Assembly (NCBI RefSeq): GCF_003031675.1
Contig: NZ_PYWX01000039.1
Coordinates: 1 to 64,000 of the forward strand
Direction: 5' to 3'
DNA length: 64,000 bases
DNA from: Pseudomonas palleroniana
GTDB taxonomy: Bacteria > Pseudomonadota > Gammaproteobacteria > Pseudomonadales > Pseudomonadaceae
Positions within the stretch are counted from its first letter, which is position 1. Each line of letters starts with the position of its first letter. Below the pieces are notes generated by a model. That model made no database searches. It saw nothing but the letters and a program-made list of their open reading frames with translations, and had not been told where the DNA came from. Positions 40,654 to 50,494 of the stretch are shown here, piece after piece. The position numbers and the translations under genes were made by a program.

Positions 40654-40826
40654 GCCCTAATGCCAGTCAGTTAAGGCTTAACTCGGTCATTGTGGGAGGG
40701 GGCTTGCTCCCGATGGACTGCGTAGCAGGCCCATTTTTGAGGCCGCTGCGCGGCCTATCGGGAGCAAGCCCCCTCCCACAATTTATCCATCGCCCGCTTT
40801 ATCGCTTAACTGACAGGCATTAGGGC
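40654..40826. repeat. Composite repeat: REPIN inside a 22-base inverted repeat
   Basis: The outer arms are gccctaatgccagtcagtta (40654-40673, extending by ag) and its complement at 40805-40826, 21 of 22 matching. Inside is a complete REPIN at 40691-40780. The right-hand part is a near-identical copy of bases 1-127. It separates maiA from the MFS gene. Confidence 0.88.
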
Positions 40827-40847
40827 GAGCCCCCCTCCCACATTCAT

Positions 40848-41492
40848 TCAGGGTGTATCAGGGGTATCCGGCTGATTAGCCGGATGCGCTTGCACAAACG
40901 CCGGATGCCGGGCCGCCAAGGCTGCCACCCGCCCGATACGCGGGTACGCCGCCAACGGCACCTTGAAACGTTGCGCCGCGTACAACTGGGGAATCAGGAA
41001 CGCATCCGCCATCCCCGGCTGCTCGCCAAAGCAAAAGCCTTTATCGCCAATCAGTTGCTCCACCGCGCCCAGGCCCTGGCTGATCCAATGGCCGATCCAT
41101 TCCAGCAACTGCGCCTCATCATGCCCCCACTTTCGCAACAGGTTCTGGGTGCTGGAGTTGTGCAATGGGTGGATATCGCAGGCGATGATCGAGGCAACCG
41201 CCCGCTCATGGGCACGGGCGGCCAGGTCTTTGGAGAGCAGCGGCACCTGTGGATAACGTTCCTCCAGATACTCGATGATCGCCTGCGACTGGATCAGCAA
41301 CGCCCCGTCATCAGTACGCAACGCAGGCACGCGGCCTTGCGGGTTGATCGCCAGGTAGTCAGGCTGGCGGTTGGCGCCGCCCGCCGGAACCAGCAGGTTG
41401 ACCGGCACGGCGCTGAAATCCAGCCCCTTGAGCGCCAGCGCGATACGCACCCGATACGACGCGGTAGAGCGGTAGTAGGTATAGAGATCCAT
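40848..41492 (-). CDS. maiA: Maleylacetoacetate isomerase
   Basis: A 214-residue zeta-class glutathione transferase that isomerises maleylacetoacetate to fumarylacetoacetate in homogentisate degradation. The zeta hallmark YRSTASYRVRIALALKGL, NPQGRVPAL and IQSQAIIEYLEE are present. Twelve bases after fahA; last of the hmgA-fahA-maiA operon before the repeat. Confidence 0.95.
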   Translation of the reverse strand: MDLYTYYRSTASYRVRIALALKGLDFSAVPVNLLVPAGGANRQPDYLAINPQGRVPALRTDDGALLIQSQAIIEYLEERYPQVPLLSKDLAARAHERAVASIIACDIHPLHNSSTQNLLRKWGHDEAQLLEWIGHWISQGLGAVEQLIGDKGFCFGEQPGMADAFLIPQLYAAQRFKVPLAAYPRIGRVAALAARHPAFVQAHPANQPDTPDTP

Positions 41493-41504
41493 CGCCCGTC
41501 CCTC

Positions 41505-42791
41505 TCAGTGTGCCGCGACCACGGTGCCACGGCACTCGCCGAAGCCGATGGAGGCAAACCCTTCGCGGCTGCAACGGGCACGCAGGATGATTTCGTCGCC
41601 GTCCTCAAGGAACTTGCGCACCTCGCCACTCGGCAGTTCAATCGGTTTTTTTCCGCCTTCGGTGATTTCCAGCAGGCTGCCGAACTGCCCCGGCTGCGGC
41701 CCGGACAAGGTGCCCGAGCCGAATAGATCTCCGGCCTGCAACTGGCAGCCGTTGCTGCTGTGGTGGGCAACCATTTGCGCCGCGGTCCAGTACATGTGCA
41801 GGGTGTTGCTCAGCGTCAGGCGATGAGCCGGCAGGTTCTGCTCACGCATCGAAGCGGTGGTCAGCAGGACTTCCAGTTCGATATCCAAGGCACCTGCGTT
41901 CTGGTCACGCTTGTCCAGCAGGTAAGACAGCGGCTGCGGGTCACCTTCGGGACGCGGCGCTTGCGCCTTGCGGAACGGCTCCAGCGCTTCAGCCGTAACC
42001 ACCCAGGGCGAGATGCTGGTGATAAAGCTCTTGGACAGGAACGGCCCCAGCGGCTGGTACTCCCAAGCCTGGATATCCCGCGCCGACCAGTCGTTGAGCA
42101 GGCAGAAACCGGCGATATGCTCGGCCGCGTCGCCAATGGCAATCGCGTCGCCCATGGCGTTGCCCGGGCCGATCCAGATGCCCAGCTCCAATTCGTAGTC
42201 CAGGCGTGCGCACGGGCCGAAGCTCGGCTCGGCCTGACCGGCCGGCAGCGTCTGGCCCTTGGGGCGACGGACATCGGTGCCCGATGGGCGAATGGTCGAG
42301 GCGCGCCCGTGGTAGCCGATCGGCACGTACTTGTAGTTCGGCAGCAAGGGGTTGTCGGGGCGGAAGAGTTTGCCGACGTTCTGCGCGTGTTCGATGCCGA
42401 CATAGAAGTCGGTGTAGTCGCTGATTTTCGCCGGCACGTGCATCTGGCAATCGGCGGCGCGGTGCAGCACTTGAGCCTCGCGGGTTTGCAGTTGGCTGCC
42501 TTCGGCCAGCAGTTCCAGCAGGCGTTCGCGCAGGGCCACGCGCGGGCCACGGCCGAGTTCGAAAAAGGCATTCAACTGACCGCCGGCGGTGGCTTCCACG
42601 GCGCGGCGAGCCTCACCCTCGAACGCGTCCAAGGCGGCAAACAGGTCGAGAATCGAGTCACCAATCGCCACGCCGCTGCGCGGTGCCGAGCCCTTGATGC
42701 TGAACACCCCCAGCGGCAGGTTTTGCAGGGGAAAATCGCGGTGACCGTTGGCGGAGGCCACCCAGCTGCGGGTTAGCGTTGGATGAGTCAT
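41505..42791 (-). CDS. fahA: Fumarylacetoacetase
   Basis: A 428-residue hydrolase that cleaves fumarylacetoacetate to fumarate and acetoacetate, the last step of tyrosine/phenylalanine breakdown. Typical sequence: DYTDFYVGIEHAQNVGKLFRPDNPLLPNYKYVPIGYHGRAS and the metal-site region ARLDYELELGIWIG. Three bases separate it from hmgA. Confidence 0.95.
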   Translation of the reverse strand: MTHPTLTRSWVASANGHRDFPLQNLPLGVFSIKGSAPRSGVAIGDSILDLFAALDAFEGEARRAVEATAGGQLNAFFELGRGPRVALRERLLELLAEGSQLQTREAQVLHRAADCQMHVPAKISDYTDFYVGIEHAQNVGKLFRPDNPLLPNYKYVPIGYHGRASTIRPSGTDVRRPKGQTLPAGQAEPSFGPCARLDYELELGIWIGPGNAMGDAIAIGDAAEHIAGFCLLNDWSARDIQAWEYQPLGPFLSKSFITSISPWVVTAEALEPFRKAQAPRPEGDPQPLSYLLDKRDQNAGALDIELEVLLTTASMREQNLPAHRLTLSNTLHMYWTAAQMVAHHSSNGCQLQAGDLFGSGTLSGPQPGQFGSLLEITEGGKKPIELPSGEVRKFLEDGDEIILRARCSREGFASIGFGECRGTVVAAH

Positions 42792-42794
42792 GGG

Positions 42795-44078
42795 TTATCT
42801 CCGGTTCGGGTTGAAGGTGGCGGGCAACGAGGCCCAGCACGCGTCATAAGTGTTTTGCAGTTGTGGGCATTCAAGGGCGAACTGTGTGGGACGCAGCACT
42901 TGGCTGGTCTCGAACATGAAGGCCATGGTGTTATCGATTTTGTGTGGCGCCAGCTCCACATTGATCGCTTTGGTGCAGGTCTCGCCATCCGGACCATGGG
43001 CACTCATGCAGCTGTGCAACGACGCACCGCCGGGCAGGAAGCCTTCGGCCTTGGCGTCGTAGGCGCCTTGGATCAGGCCCATGTATTCGTTCATCAGGTT
43101 GCGGTGGAACCACGGCGGACGGAAGGTGTTCTCGGCCACCATCCAGCGCGGTGGGAAGATCACGAAGTCGAGGTTGGCCAGGCCGTGGGTGCTGGTGGGC
43201 GAGGTCAACACCGTGAAAATCGACGGGTCCGGGTGATCGAAACTGACAGTGCCGATCGTGTTGAAGCGACGCAGGTCATATTTGTACGGCACATTGTTGC
43301 CGTGCCAGGCGACCACGTTCAGCGGCGAATGATCCAGCTCGCAGGCCCACAGTTCACCGAGGAACTTCTGCACCAGGGTGGTCGGTTGCTTGAGGTCTTC
43401 GTAGTGCGCGACCGGCGTGAGGAAGTCGCGCGGGTTGGCCAGGCCGTTGCTGCCTATAGGGCCCAGGTCTGGCAGGCGCAGCGGTGCGCCGTGGTTCTCG
43501 GCGACGTAGCCGCGCGCCTCGGCGTCCAGCAGCTCGATACGGAATTTCAGACCGCGTGGCAGCACGACGATTTCCAGCGGCTCCACGTCCAGCACGCCCA
43601 GCTCGGTGGCGACGCGCAAGCGCCCCTGCTCGGGCACGATCAACAGTTCGCCGTCGGCATTGAAGAACACGCGCTCCATGGAGCGGTTGGCACAATAGTG
43701 GTAGATGCTGATGCCCGAGGGTTTTTCCGACCCCGAGTTGGCAACCATGCCCACGAGCCCATCGACAAAGTCCGTCGGTTCGCTGGGAACATCCAGCGGA
43801 TTCCAACGCAGGCGGTTCGGTGTCACCGCACCCAGAGGCCCACCGGCCAATTGCCGATCCAACTTAACAAACGCCGGATGATTGGCCGATGGCTGAATGC
43901 GATACAGCCAGGTACGGCGCGCTTCACTGCGGGCCATGGTGAAGGCGGTGCCGGAGAACAGTTCGGTATACAGCCCATAAGGCGCTTTCTGCGGGGAGTT
44001 CTGTCCGACGGGTAGCGCACCAGGCAGGGCCTCGCTGGCGAATTCATTGCCGAAGCCCGATTGGTATTCGAGGTTCAT
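42795..44078 (-). CDS. hmgA: Homogentisate 1,2-dioxygenase
   Basis: A 427-residue non-haem iron dioxygenase that opens the ring of homogentisate. The cupin region with [25 protein letters not shown] at the N-terminus and [20 protein letters not shown] and NEYMGLI further on is typical. It is the first gene of hmgA-fahA-maiA and divergent from its probable IclR regulator. Loss of HmgA in pseudomonads gives brown pyomelanin; the gene here looks intact. Confidence 0.96.
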   Translation of the reverse strand: MNLEYQSGFGNEFASEALPGALPVGQNSPQKAPYGLYTELFSGTAFTMARSEARRTWLYRIQPSANHPAFVKLDRQLAGGPLGAVTPNRLRWNPLDVPSEPTDFVDGLVGMVANSGSEKPSGISIYHYCANRSMERVFFNADGELLIVPEQGRLRVATELGVLDVEPLEIVVLPRGLKFRIELLDAEARGYVAENHGAPLRLPDLGPIGSNGLANPRDFLTPVAHYEDLKQPTTLVQKFLGELWACELDHSPLNVVAWHGNNVPYKYDLRRFNTIGTVSFDHPDPSIFTVLTSPTSTHGLANLDFVIFPPRWMVAENTFRPPWFHRNLMNEYMGLIQGAYDAKAEGFLPGGASLHSCMSAHGPDGETCTKAINVELAPHKIDNTMAFMFETSQVLRPTQFALECPQLQNTYDACWASLPATFNPNRR

Positions 44079-44108
44079 GGAACATCCTCTGTACGGAATT
44101 GTTTTTAT

Positions 44109-44133
44109 CGTAATTCACTTACGCATAACGTAA
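44109..44133. promoter_or_regulatory. Candidate IclR operator with three alternating half-sites
   Basis: cgtaa (44109-44113), ttacg (44119-44123) and cgtaa (44129-44133) stand exactly ten bases apart, each pair forming an inverted repeat with a five-base spacer. It sits between hmgA and its divergent IclR gene, 31 bases upstream of hmgA. The regularity of one helical turn suits cooperative dimers. Confidence 0.6.
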
Positions 44134-44197
44134 TTTGATCACTATCGACCGTCAAGCTATAAAGACGCCCATTCATCTCTCGGATTCTTGCCCTTCC

Positions 44198-44977
44198 ATG
44201 GATACCCCCCGCGACACCGGAAAACAGAAAGTCCGCTCGGCCGAAGTGGGCACCGATATCCTCAAGGCCCTGGCCGAACTCTCGCCGGCCACCTCGTTGT
44301 CGCGCCTGGCCGAACACGTGCAAATGCCCGCGAGCAAGGTGCATCGTTATTTGCAGGCGCTGATCGCCTCAGGTTTTGCCGAACAGAACCCCGCCACCAA
44401 CCACTATGGCCTGGGTCGCGAGGCGTTGCGCGTGGGCCTGGCTGCGTTGGGCAGCATGGACGTGTTGAAAGTCGGCGCGATGCCCCTGGCGGAACTGCGC
44501 GATGAATTGAATGAAACCTGCTTTCTCGCAGTGTGGGGCAATCAAGGCGCAACGGTGGTGCATATCGAGCCTGCGGTGCGCGCCGTCACGGTGGTGACGC
44601 AGTTGGGTTCGGTATTACCGCTGCTCAGTTCGTCCACCGGCCTGGTGTTCAGCGCTTATTTGCCGTCGCGGGAAACCGTGGAGTTGCGCGAGCGTGAGAT
44701 TCAGGCCGGAACCGCCCATGCCCTGGCCGACGATAAGGCCTACGCCGCCGTGTGCGAACAGATTCGCAGCCGTGGCCTGCATTTTGTGCATGGTTTGCTG
44801 ATGCCTGGGGTCGATGCGTTGTCGGCACCGGTCTTCAACGCGGTCGGGCAAGTGGCGGCGGTGATGACCGTAGTCGGCCCCACCTCCTTGTTCCACGCCG
44901 ATGAAAATGGCCCGGCGGCGCAGCAGTTGCTGGCAGCGACCCGGGCCGTAAGCTGGCGCATGGGCTATCAGCCCTGA
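44198..44977 (+). CDS. hmgR: IclR-family regulator of the homogentisate operon (HmgR-like)
   Basis: A 259-residue regulator: winged-helix (TDILKALAELSPATSLSRLAEHVQMPASKVHRYLQALIASGFAEQ) and an IclR effector domain. P. putida HmgR represses hmgABC and is relieved by homogentisate; this gene has the same divergent position. The ATG at 44198 starts just before the HTH; an in-frame ATG at 44135 would overlap the operator-like repeats. Confidence 0.9.
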   Translation: MDTPRDTGKQKVRSAEVGTDILKALAELSPATSLSRLAEHVQMPASKVHRYLQALIASGFAEQNPATNHYGLGREALRVGLAALGSMDVLKVGAMPLAELRDELNETCFLAVWGNQGATVVHIEPAVRAVTVVTQLGSVLPLLSSSTGLVFSAYLPSRETVELREREIQAGTAHALADDKAYAAVCEQIRSRGLHFVHGLLMPGVDALSAPVFNAVGQVAAVMTVVGPTSLFHADENGPAAQQLLAATRAVSWRMGYQP

Positions 44978-44978
44978 A

Positions 44979-46436
44979 TCAATCGTCCCAGCGTGACAGT
45001 GCCTCGACCACACGGTTTTCCACGCCTTTGACCTGGGCGCCGGTTACCACATAGTTGTTGCTGATCATGGAGAACACCAACCGCCGTCCGTGGGTATCGG
45101 TGAGGTAGCCGCTCAGGGACGAAACGCCGCCCATGGAGCCGGTCTTGGCATGCAGGTTGTTTTCCGCGAGCGTACCCTTCAGGCGATAACGCAGGCTGCC
45201 ACCGGTCATGCGCTCGGTATTGCCGGCGATCGGCAACGCGTTGTACCAGGCGTTGAACCACGGCTGCTTGCTCGCGGCCAATAGCACATCCGTGAGGTTT
45301 TGCGACGACACCAGGTTACGCCGCGACAGGCCCGATCCATCGACCTGGCTCAGCGTCGTGGTATCCAGGCCCTGACGCTTGAGAAACCCGGCCACCGCCA
45401 CCGCGCCCGCCGCCGCCGTGCCACTGTTGGCGGTCTTGCGCCCCATGGCCTTGAGCAAGGCTTCGGACATGTTGTTGTTCGAGAGTTTGAGCAACGGCGT
45501 GATCAGCTCCTGCAGCGGCGCCGATTGGTGCTCGGCCAGCACGGTCGCCGTGGCCGGGCTCGCAGCGCCCATCACCCGACGCCCCGAAACGCGGATGCCC
45601 TGCTGTGCCAGCGCCTGCTCGAACAGGTTGGCGACCAACTGCGTGGGCTCCCACACACTGACCAATTGCTCGCTCTGCCTGCCCGGCGCGACCGCACCGC
45701 TGAGCTGCAAAAGGTTGGTGCCATGCCGGCGATTGATCCCGTAAGTGTTGCCCGGCCCGCTGACGGCACGGTTGCTCAGTTGCAGGTAATCGGTGGGCGG
45801 GTAGATCTCGACCGTGACAGGCTGGCCAGCGCGCACCGGGGCCTTGGCCGTGACCAGGACACTGCCCGCATCGAAATCGCTATTGGGTGATACGGTCAGT
45901 GCTGAAATCTGCGCACCGTAGTAGGTGGTTTCATCATCATGGGACCAGTCGACGCCCAATCGCTCGGCGTCGAACCAGGTGTCGTCGAACACCAGGTCGC
46001 CCTGCACCTGGCGAATGCCCTGGCTGGCCAATTGCGCCGCCAGCGCCTGGTAGTCGGCAAACTGCAGGGTCGGGTCGCCGAGGCCGCGCAGGTAAAGGTT
46101 GCCGCTGAGACGATCGCCTTGGCGCGTGCCATTGCTGAGCAATTGTGTGGCAAAACGGTATTGCGGCCCCAGCACGTCCATGGCCGCAGCAGTGGTCAGC
46201 AGCTTGAGGTTGGAAGCCGGCACTAACCGCGTGCGTGGGTTGTACTGGTAGAGCGTGGCGCCACTTTTGGCATCCCGCACCATCAGGGAAACGCTGGCGC
46301 CGTGCAGCGCCGGGTCGGCCAGCAGTTGGTCCAGGCCCTGCCCGCCCGCCGTCTTCGAAGGCGTGGCGCAACCACTGAGCAACAACCCAAAGCCCAGCGC
46401 CATCGCGCCGGCGTGTATCCATCGTCCCCACTGCAT
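44979..46436 (-). CDS. dacB: D-alanyl-D-alanine carboxypeptidase/endopeptidase PBP4
   Basis: A 485-residue S13 peptidase that trims or cleaves peptidoglycan peptides in the periplasm. The catalytic SNLK is at residues 75-78, and the SNN and HAKTG motifs follow. The N-terminus has LLLSGC, a lipobox with Cys23, so it may be a lipoprotein. Loss of PBP4 in pseudomonads raises AmpC beta-lactamase. Convergent with the IclR gene: the stops are one base apart. Confidence 0.93.
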   Translation of the reverse strand: MQWGRWIHAGAMALGFGLLLSGCATPSKTAGGQGLDQLLADPALHGASVSLMVRDAKSGATLYQYNPRTRLVPASNLKLLTTAAAMDVLGPQYRFATQLLSNGTRQGDRLSGNLYLRGLGDPTLQFADYQALAAQLASQGIRQVQGDLVFDDTWFDAERLGVDWSHDDETTYYGAQISALTVSPNSDFDAGSVLVTAKAPVRAGQPVTVEIYPPTDYLQLSNRAVSGPGNTYGINRRHGTNLLQLSGAVAPGRQSEQLVSVWEPTQLVANLFEQALAQQGIRVSGRRVMGAASPATATVLAEHQSAPLQELITPLLKLSNNNMSEALLKAMGRKTANSGTAAAGAVAVAGFLKRQGLDTTTLSQVDGSGLSRRNLVSSQNLTDVLLAASKQPWFNAWYNALPIAGNTERMTGGSLRYRLKGTLAENNLHAKTGSMGGVSSLSGYLTDTHGRRLVFSMISNNYVVTGAQVKGVENRVVEALSRWDD

Positions 46437-46520
46437 AACACTGGCATTCCTGAAACTACGAGAGTGCGCAGCTTGGTTAATTCACAGCCCTCAATCAAGT
46501 GCCAGGGTGGTGATATTGCC

Positions 46521-46612
46521 TGTGGGAGGGGGCTTGCTCCCGCTGGGCCACGAAGTGGCCCCAAACATTGGGACTGCTACGCAGTCCAGCGGGAGCAAGC
46601 TCCCTCGCCACG
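46521..46612. repeat. Mixed REPIN between dacB and the TonB receptor gene
   Basis: The left arm is of the gtgggaggg type, the right arm of the agctccctcgccac type, around a cgctgggccacgaagtgg core. It looks like a recombinant or diverged REP pair. Confidence 0.8.
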
Positions 46613-46649
46613 GGGACAGTTTTCCCATTAACTGATCGGTCGAGTTTTA

Positions 46650-49064
46650 TCAGAACGTCACCGTGCTGGAAACCGACACCTGCCGCGCATCGCCAATGGA
46701 CACGAACTGCGTGTTCACCGAAGAGGTGTAGTAGGTACGGTCGAACAGGTTCTTCACGTTGAGCTGGAACTTGACCTTTTGCCCATCGATTTTGGTGTCA
46801 TAGGTGGCAAACGCGTCGGCCACGGTGTAGCTCGGCAGTTCGAAGCTATTGGCGGCGTCCCCCGCCCGCTCGCCGACATAACGTGCCCCGGCACCGACCC
46901 GCAACTGATCGCCGCCCAGGAGGCTGCCGAAGTCATACACCGCCGATAGCGAGGCGGTGTTCTTCGCCACGTTTTGCAGGTCGTTACCTTTGTATTTGCT
47001 GTCCTCGACCACCACCGCATCGGTATAGGCGTAACTGCCGATCAAGCTCCAGTTGTCGGTCAATTGTCCGCTGGCGTCCAACTCCAGGCCACGCGAGCGT
47101 ACCTTGCCGGCGACGCTGTACACCGAGGCCAGGCCGTCGCCCACCTGCACCAGCACGTTGCGTTTTTCGATGTTGAACAATGCCGCGCTCGCGGTGATGC
47201 GCCCCGGCATATCGAACTTGGTCCCCAGTTCCCAGGCTTTGGATTGTTCCGGTTCCAGGCTGCCGTCCAGCACGGTTTTGTTGGCCAGCGGCGCAATGGT
47301 GGAGTTGGGTTTGAACGACTCGGTGTAGCTGCCATAGAACGACAACTGGTCGGTGTAGCGGTACACCAGGCCGGCACGCGGTACCCACTTCTGGCCGTTG
47401 CCATCGGTGTTGGCGGTAAAGGGCACGCCTTTGCCGGCGTACTGGTCGTACATCTGGTAGCGCGCGCCGCCTACCAGAATCCACTGGTCGGTGAGGTGGA
47501 TGGCGTCCTGGAAGAACAGCGAATCGCTGCGCAGCAGGTCGGTCTGGTTACTGTCCGGGGCGCTGACGGTGGTGCCGGCCACTTCGTTGCCGTACACGGG
47601 GTTGTTGTAGTTGAAGACCCCACGCGGTGCCTGGCGGATCAGGTCGGCGCGGTAGATCTTGCGGTACTCATCGTCCAGGCCGAATACCAGGTCATGCTGC
47701 ATGCCGGCCACGTCGACCTTGCCTTCGAGGCTGGCGGTGGCAAAACGGTCGGTGGTCAACGCCCCCTGGGTGCCGTCCATGCTGCGAGTCAACGTACCGT
47801 TGGTATTGACCTTGACCACACGGACTTGGCTGGCGTCGTAGGTCTCGCGGTTCCAGCTGTAGCCGAAGTGAGCTTTCCAGTCGTCGTTCAAGTCATGGTC
47901 GACTTCCAGGCGATACAGGTCGGAACGGCCTTCCATGTTGTTGAACGGCTCGTCCAGGCGCCGAGTCGCCGGGATATTAAGCGGGTGGTTGGTCTTGGGA
48001 TCAATGGCGGTGCCACGGTCGAATGGTGAAAGGAATTCGCGGTGTTCATAGGCGAAGACCACCTTGGTGGTGTCGCCGTACCAGGCCAGGGATGGCGCCA
48101 GCAGTGTCTCGCGGTGGGTACCGAAATTGCGCCAGTAGTCTTCGTCTTCATGGTCGACGATCAGGCGGTAGGCCAGGCCACTGTCGCCAATCGGACCGGT
48201 GGTGTCGAGGTTGCCGCCGCTGCCGTTCTTGCCATCGCCGAAGGTCGAGCCGCGTACCGTCAGGGAGGTGGACTGCACCAGCTCGGGCTTCTTGCTGACG
48301 ATATTGACCACCCCGCCTGGGTCCTGGATGCCGTACAGCAACGACGACGGGCCCTTGAGGACTTCGACCCGCTCGGCCGTGGAATTCAACGCGCGCCCCT
48401 GCACCAGTGGCATGCCGTCCTGCATGATCGAACCGTTACGGTTGTCGCCAAAGCCGCGCAACATCACGGCGTCCTGGGTGCTGCCGAGGGTGTTGGCCTG
48501 GGTGATCCCACTGACATTGCCCAGGGCGTCATCCAGGTTGCGCGGTTGTTGATCACGCAATACCTGGGCGGGGACGACATTGACGGTTTGCGGGGTTTCC
48601 AGCAACAGGCCCTGGGAGCGCATCACTGAACTGGTGGGCGGTGGCTGGTAGCTGGTGGTGTCTTGGGTTTGGCTGGCAGCGTTGATGGTGGTCGCGCCGA
48701 GGTTGACGGCCCCTTCGGTAGGCACCGGTTCCAGGGCCAGGGTACGAGCGTCGATCTGGCGGAAAGTGAAGCCGGATTGGCTCAGCAGGCGCTGCAGGGC
48801 CTGGGTCGCGCTCATCTGGCCGCTGACCGCCGGAGCGCTGAGGCCGTAGGGGGCTTCATCGGTGTAGATCACGCTGATGCCGGTGACCCGGCTGAAATCG
48901 CTCAAAGCCTGGGGCAGCGGTTTGGCTGCCAGCGCAAAACTGAACTGGGTGCTTTGCTGCTCCTGCGCCCGTGCCACCGCCAGGGGCAGCAACGCCAGCC
49001 CCGACACCGCCAATACCGAGGCTCCCAGCCACTGTTTAACCCAACCGCCCGCCGTCGACTTCAT
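46650..49064 (-). CDS. TonB-dependent siderophore receptor with signalling domain, no local sigma genes
   Basis: An 804-residue outer-membrane receptor. Signal peptide ends ARAQE; an STN domain follows (about 33-85, ALAAKPLPQALSDFSRVTGISVIYTDEAPYGLS), then a plug with PQTVNVVP and LKGPSSLLYGIQDPGGVVNIVSKKP, and a barrel ending VTF. The STN domain means it is a transducer able to signal through a FecR protein, yet no sigma/FecR pair is adjacent. Sequence style is of the ferrioxamine/ferrichrome/pyoverdine-receptor group. ATG at 49064 suits the signal peptide; an earlier ATG at 49118 adds a basic stretch. Confidence 0.9.
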   Translation of the reverse strand: MKSTAGGWVKQWLGASVLAVSGLALLPLAVARAQEQQSTQFSFALAAKPLPQALSDFSRVTGISVIYTDEAPYGLSAPAVSGQMSATQALQRLLSQSGFTFRQIDARTLALEPVPTEGAVNLGATTINAASQTQDTTSYQPPPTSSVMRSQGLLLETPQTVNVVPAQVLRDQQPRNLDDALGNVSGITQANTLGSTQDAVMLRGFGDNRNGSIMQDGMPLVQGRALNSTAERVEVLKGPSSLLYGIQDPGGVVNIVSKKPELVQSTSLTVRGSTFGDGKNGSGGNLDTTGPIGDSGLAYRLIVDHEDEDYWRNFGTHRETLLAPSLAWYGDTTKVVFAYEHREFLSPFDRGTAIDPKTNHPLNIPATRRLDEPFNNMEGRSDLYRLEVDHDLNDDWKAHFGYSWNRETYDASQVRVVKVNTNGTLTRSMDGTQGALTTDRFATASLEGKVDVAGMQHDLVFGLDDEYRKIYRADLIRQAPRGVFNYNNPVYGNEVAGTTVSAPDSNQTDLLRSDSLFFQDAIHLTDQWILVGGARYQMYDQYAGKGVPFTANTDGNGQKWVPRAGLVYRYTDQLSFYGSYTESFKPNSTIAPLANKTVLDGSLEPEQSKAWELGTKFDMPGRITASAALFNIEKRNVLVQVGDGLASVYSVAGKVRSRGLELDASGQLTDNWSLIGSYAYTDAVVVEDSKYKGNDLQNVAKNTASLSAVYDFGSLLGGDQLRVGAGARYVGERAGDAANSFELPSYTVADAFATYDTKIDGQKVKFQLNVKNLFDRTYYTSSVNTQFVSIGDARQVSVSSTVTF

Positions 49065-49172
49065 GCTGTGAAAACCCGTGTAGAAAACGCTGTTAATGCG
49101 AATAAATCGCAGTTTCAAGCACTACACGGATGAGCCCCAGGTTTACCTCACCGCGGTTCGCAAATAATTTTT

Positions 49173-50108
49173 CTATGAGGCCTGGATGCGAAAGCCAAAG
49201 CGCGGGAAATGCACATGCACAGTCCCGGCGCGTTCGTCAGTACGGCGCAGGATCAGCTCTTCGCGGCCGGCAAACAACAGTTCACCGGCTACCGGGTCGA
49301 CGCCGTAGTCAGTCGCCGCAATGCTCACCTGCTGCCCTGCCTTGAAGCCGTTCAAATCCTCGAATACCTCATCGGGCAAGGGCGCCGGGGTCGCGTTGCG
49401 GGCGATCTCCAACGCCTGCTCGCCGCTCATCTGGCTTGCATTGCCGTGACCGAAACCCAGCACCCGCCCCAGCCAGGCCACCACCGCGGGATAGGCGTCC
49501 ACCAAGGGCGCAGTCACCGGCGTAGCCTTGAGAAACCACATGGGGTGGGCCAGGGCGAAGTCGGCGATCGACGGCTCGCCGAACAGAAAGTCGCCCTCTT
49601 CGCGCTGCAACTGCTGCTCCAGGCGCGCCATGATTGCCGGCCATTGGTGCTTGGCCAGTTCGGCGGGCAGTTTACTCGCCGTGCCGCCGCTGAAGAGCGC
49701 GGCGCGGTCGGCGATAAACGCCTTGACTGCCTCTGGCGACAACTTGGCAAAACGCACCGCCACCGATTCAGGCTGGAAGACCAGGCTGACGGCATGCCCA
49801 AACACCACGCTGTCGGCCCAGGTGGCGAAGGTTTGGGTGATCATTTCCTGGCCGAGGGGAAATAACACCGGCGAGGACTTTTCCTGCTCCAGCCGGCGCG
49901 CGATCAACGCCGTGTCGCAATAAATATCGGCGCCGACTTGCAACACCGGCGTTTTTCGATAGCCACCGGTCAACGCGGTCAGGTCCGGTTTGGGCATCAC
50001 CGGCGAAATGAGCACAGAGTGCCAGGAGAGCCCCTTGAAACCCAGCAACAGCCGAGCTTTTTCCGCGAAGGGTGACGTCGGGTAATGATGCAGGATGAGC
50101 GCTGACAT
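49173..50108 (-). CDS. Glutathione S-transferase family protein with C-terminal extension
   Basis: A 311-residue protein. N-terminal thioredoxin-like GST domain (HYPTSPFAEKARLLLGFKGLSWHSVLI...RKTPVLQVGADIYCDTALIARRLE), then the helical GST domain (EEGDFLFGEPSIADFALAHPMWF). After about residue 210 there are some 95 extra residues with a beta-rich look (VSIAATDYGVDPVAGELLFAGREELILRRTDE), not part of a standard GST. ATG at 50108 is chosen; 50120 is an alternative. The added domain may bind a ligand; function unknown. Confidence 0.85.
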   Translation of the reverse strand: MSALILHHYPTSPFAEKARLLLGFKGLSWHSVLISPVMPKPDLTALTGGYRKTPVLQVGADIYCDTALIARRLEQEKSSPVLFPLGQEMITQTFATWADSVVFGHAVSLVFQPESVAVRFAKLSPEAVKAFIADRAALFSGGTASKLPAELAKHQWPAIMARLEQQLQREEGDFLFGEPSIADFALAHPMWFLKATPVTAPLVDAYPAVVAWLGRVLGFGHGNASQMSGEQALEIARNATPAPLPDEVFEDLNGFKAGQQVSIAATDYGVDPVAGELLFAGREELILRRTDERAGTVHVHFPRFGFRIQAS

Positions 50109-50185
50109 GCTGGAGTCCATATACAACAAATGAGCCGTCAGCTTAGCGCGCAAAACGTCACGATGGCGTGATGGGAAACTATCAG

Positions 50186-50458
50186 TCAGGGTGATGAGCC
50201 ACTCGCCGCCAGGCACTCCTTGGCGCTTTTCTTGAGTTTTTTGATCAGGCGTTCCTGGCGCAAGGCGTCGGCTTTGCTTGCACACACTTCGGTGTACACC
50301 AGCGCCACGGCGGGGCTGGAGAGAAAAAACCGCGCGCCCTTGCCGCTCTGGTGCATTGCGAACCGGCGCACCGGGTCGTTGCTGATGCCGCAATACAACG
50401 CGCCATTGGCGGCGCGTACCAGGTAGACAAACCAGGGTTTGGGGTCAGGCGTGTTCAC
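50186..50458 (-). CDS. GIY-YIG nuclease-fold protein (UPF0213 type)
   Basis: A 90-residue single-domain GIY-YIG protein. The fold motif is VYLVR...[13 protein letters not shown], with the conserved Arg and the terminal-domain Glu in [20 protein letters not shown]. Stand-alone members lack a DNA-binding domain; their role is not well known. Confidence 0.88.
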   Translation of the reverse strand: MNTPDPKPWFVYLVRAANGALYCGISNDPVRRFAMHQSGKGARFFLSSPAVALVYTEVCASKADALRQERLIKKLKKSAKECLAASGSSP

Positions 50459-50494
50459 AGCGGGATTCGGCCATGCAAAAAAGCCCCCAGCTTA

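Noticed and set aside
49065..49172. A Fur box upstream of the orphan TonB receptor
   Set aside because: The best stretch matches only about 11 of 19 consensus positions; a small palindrome tgcga-ataaa-tcgca exists but is not convincing.
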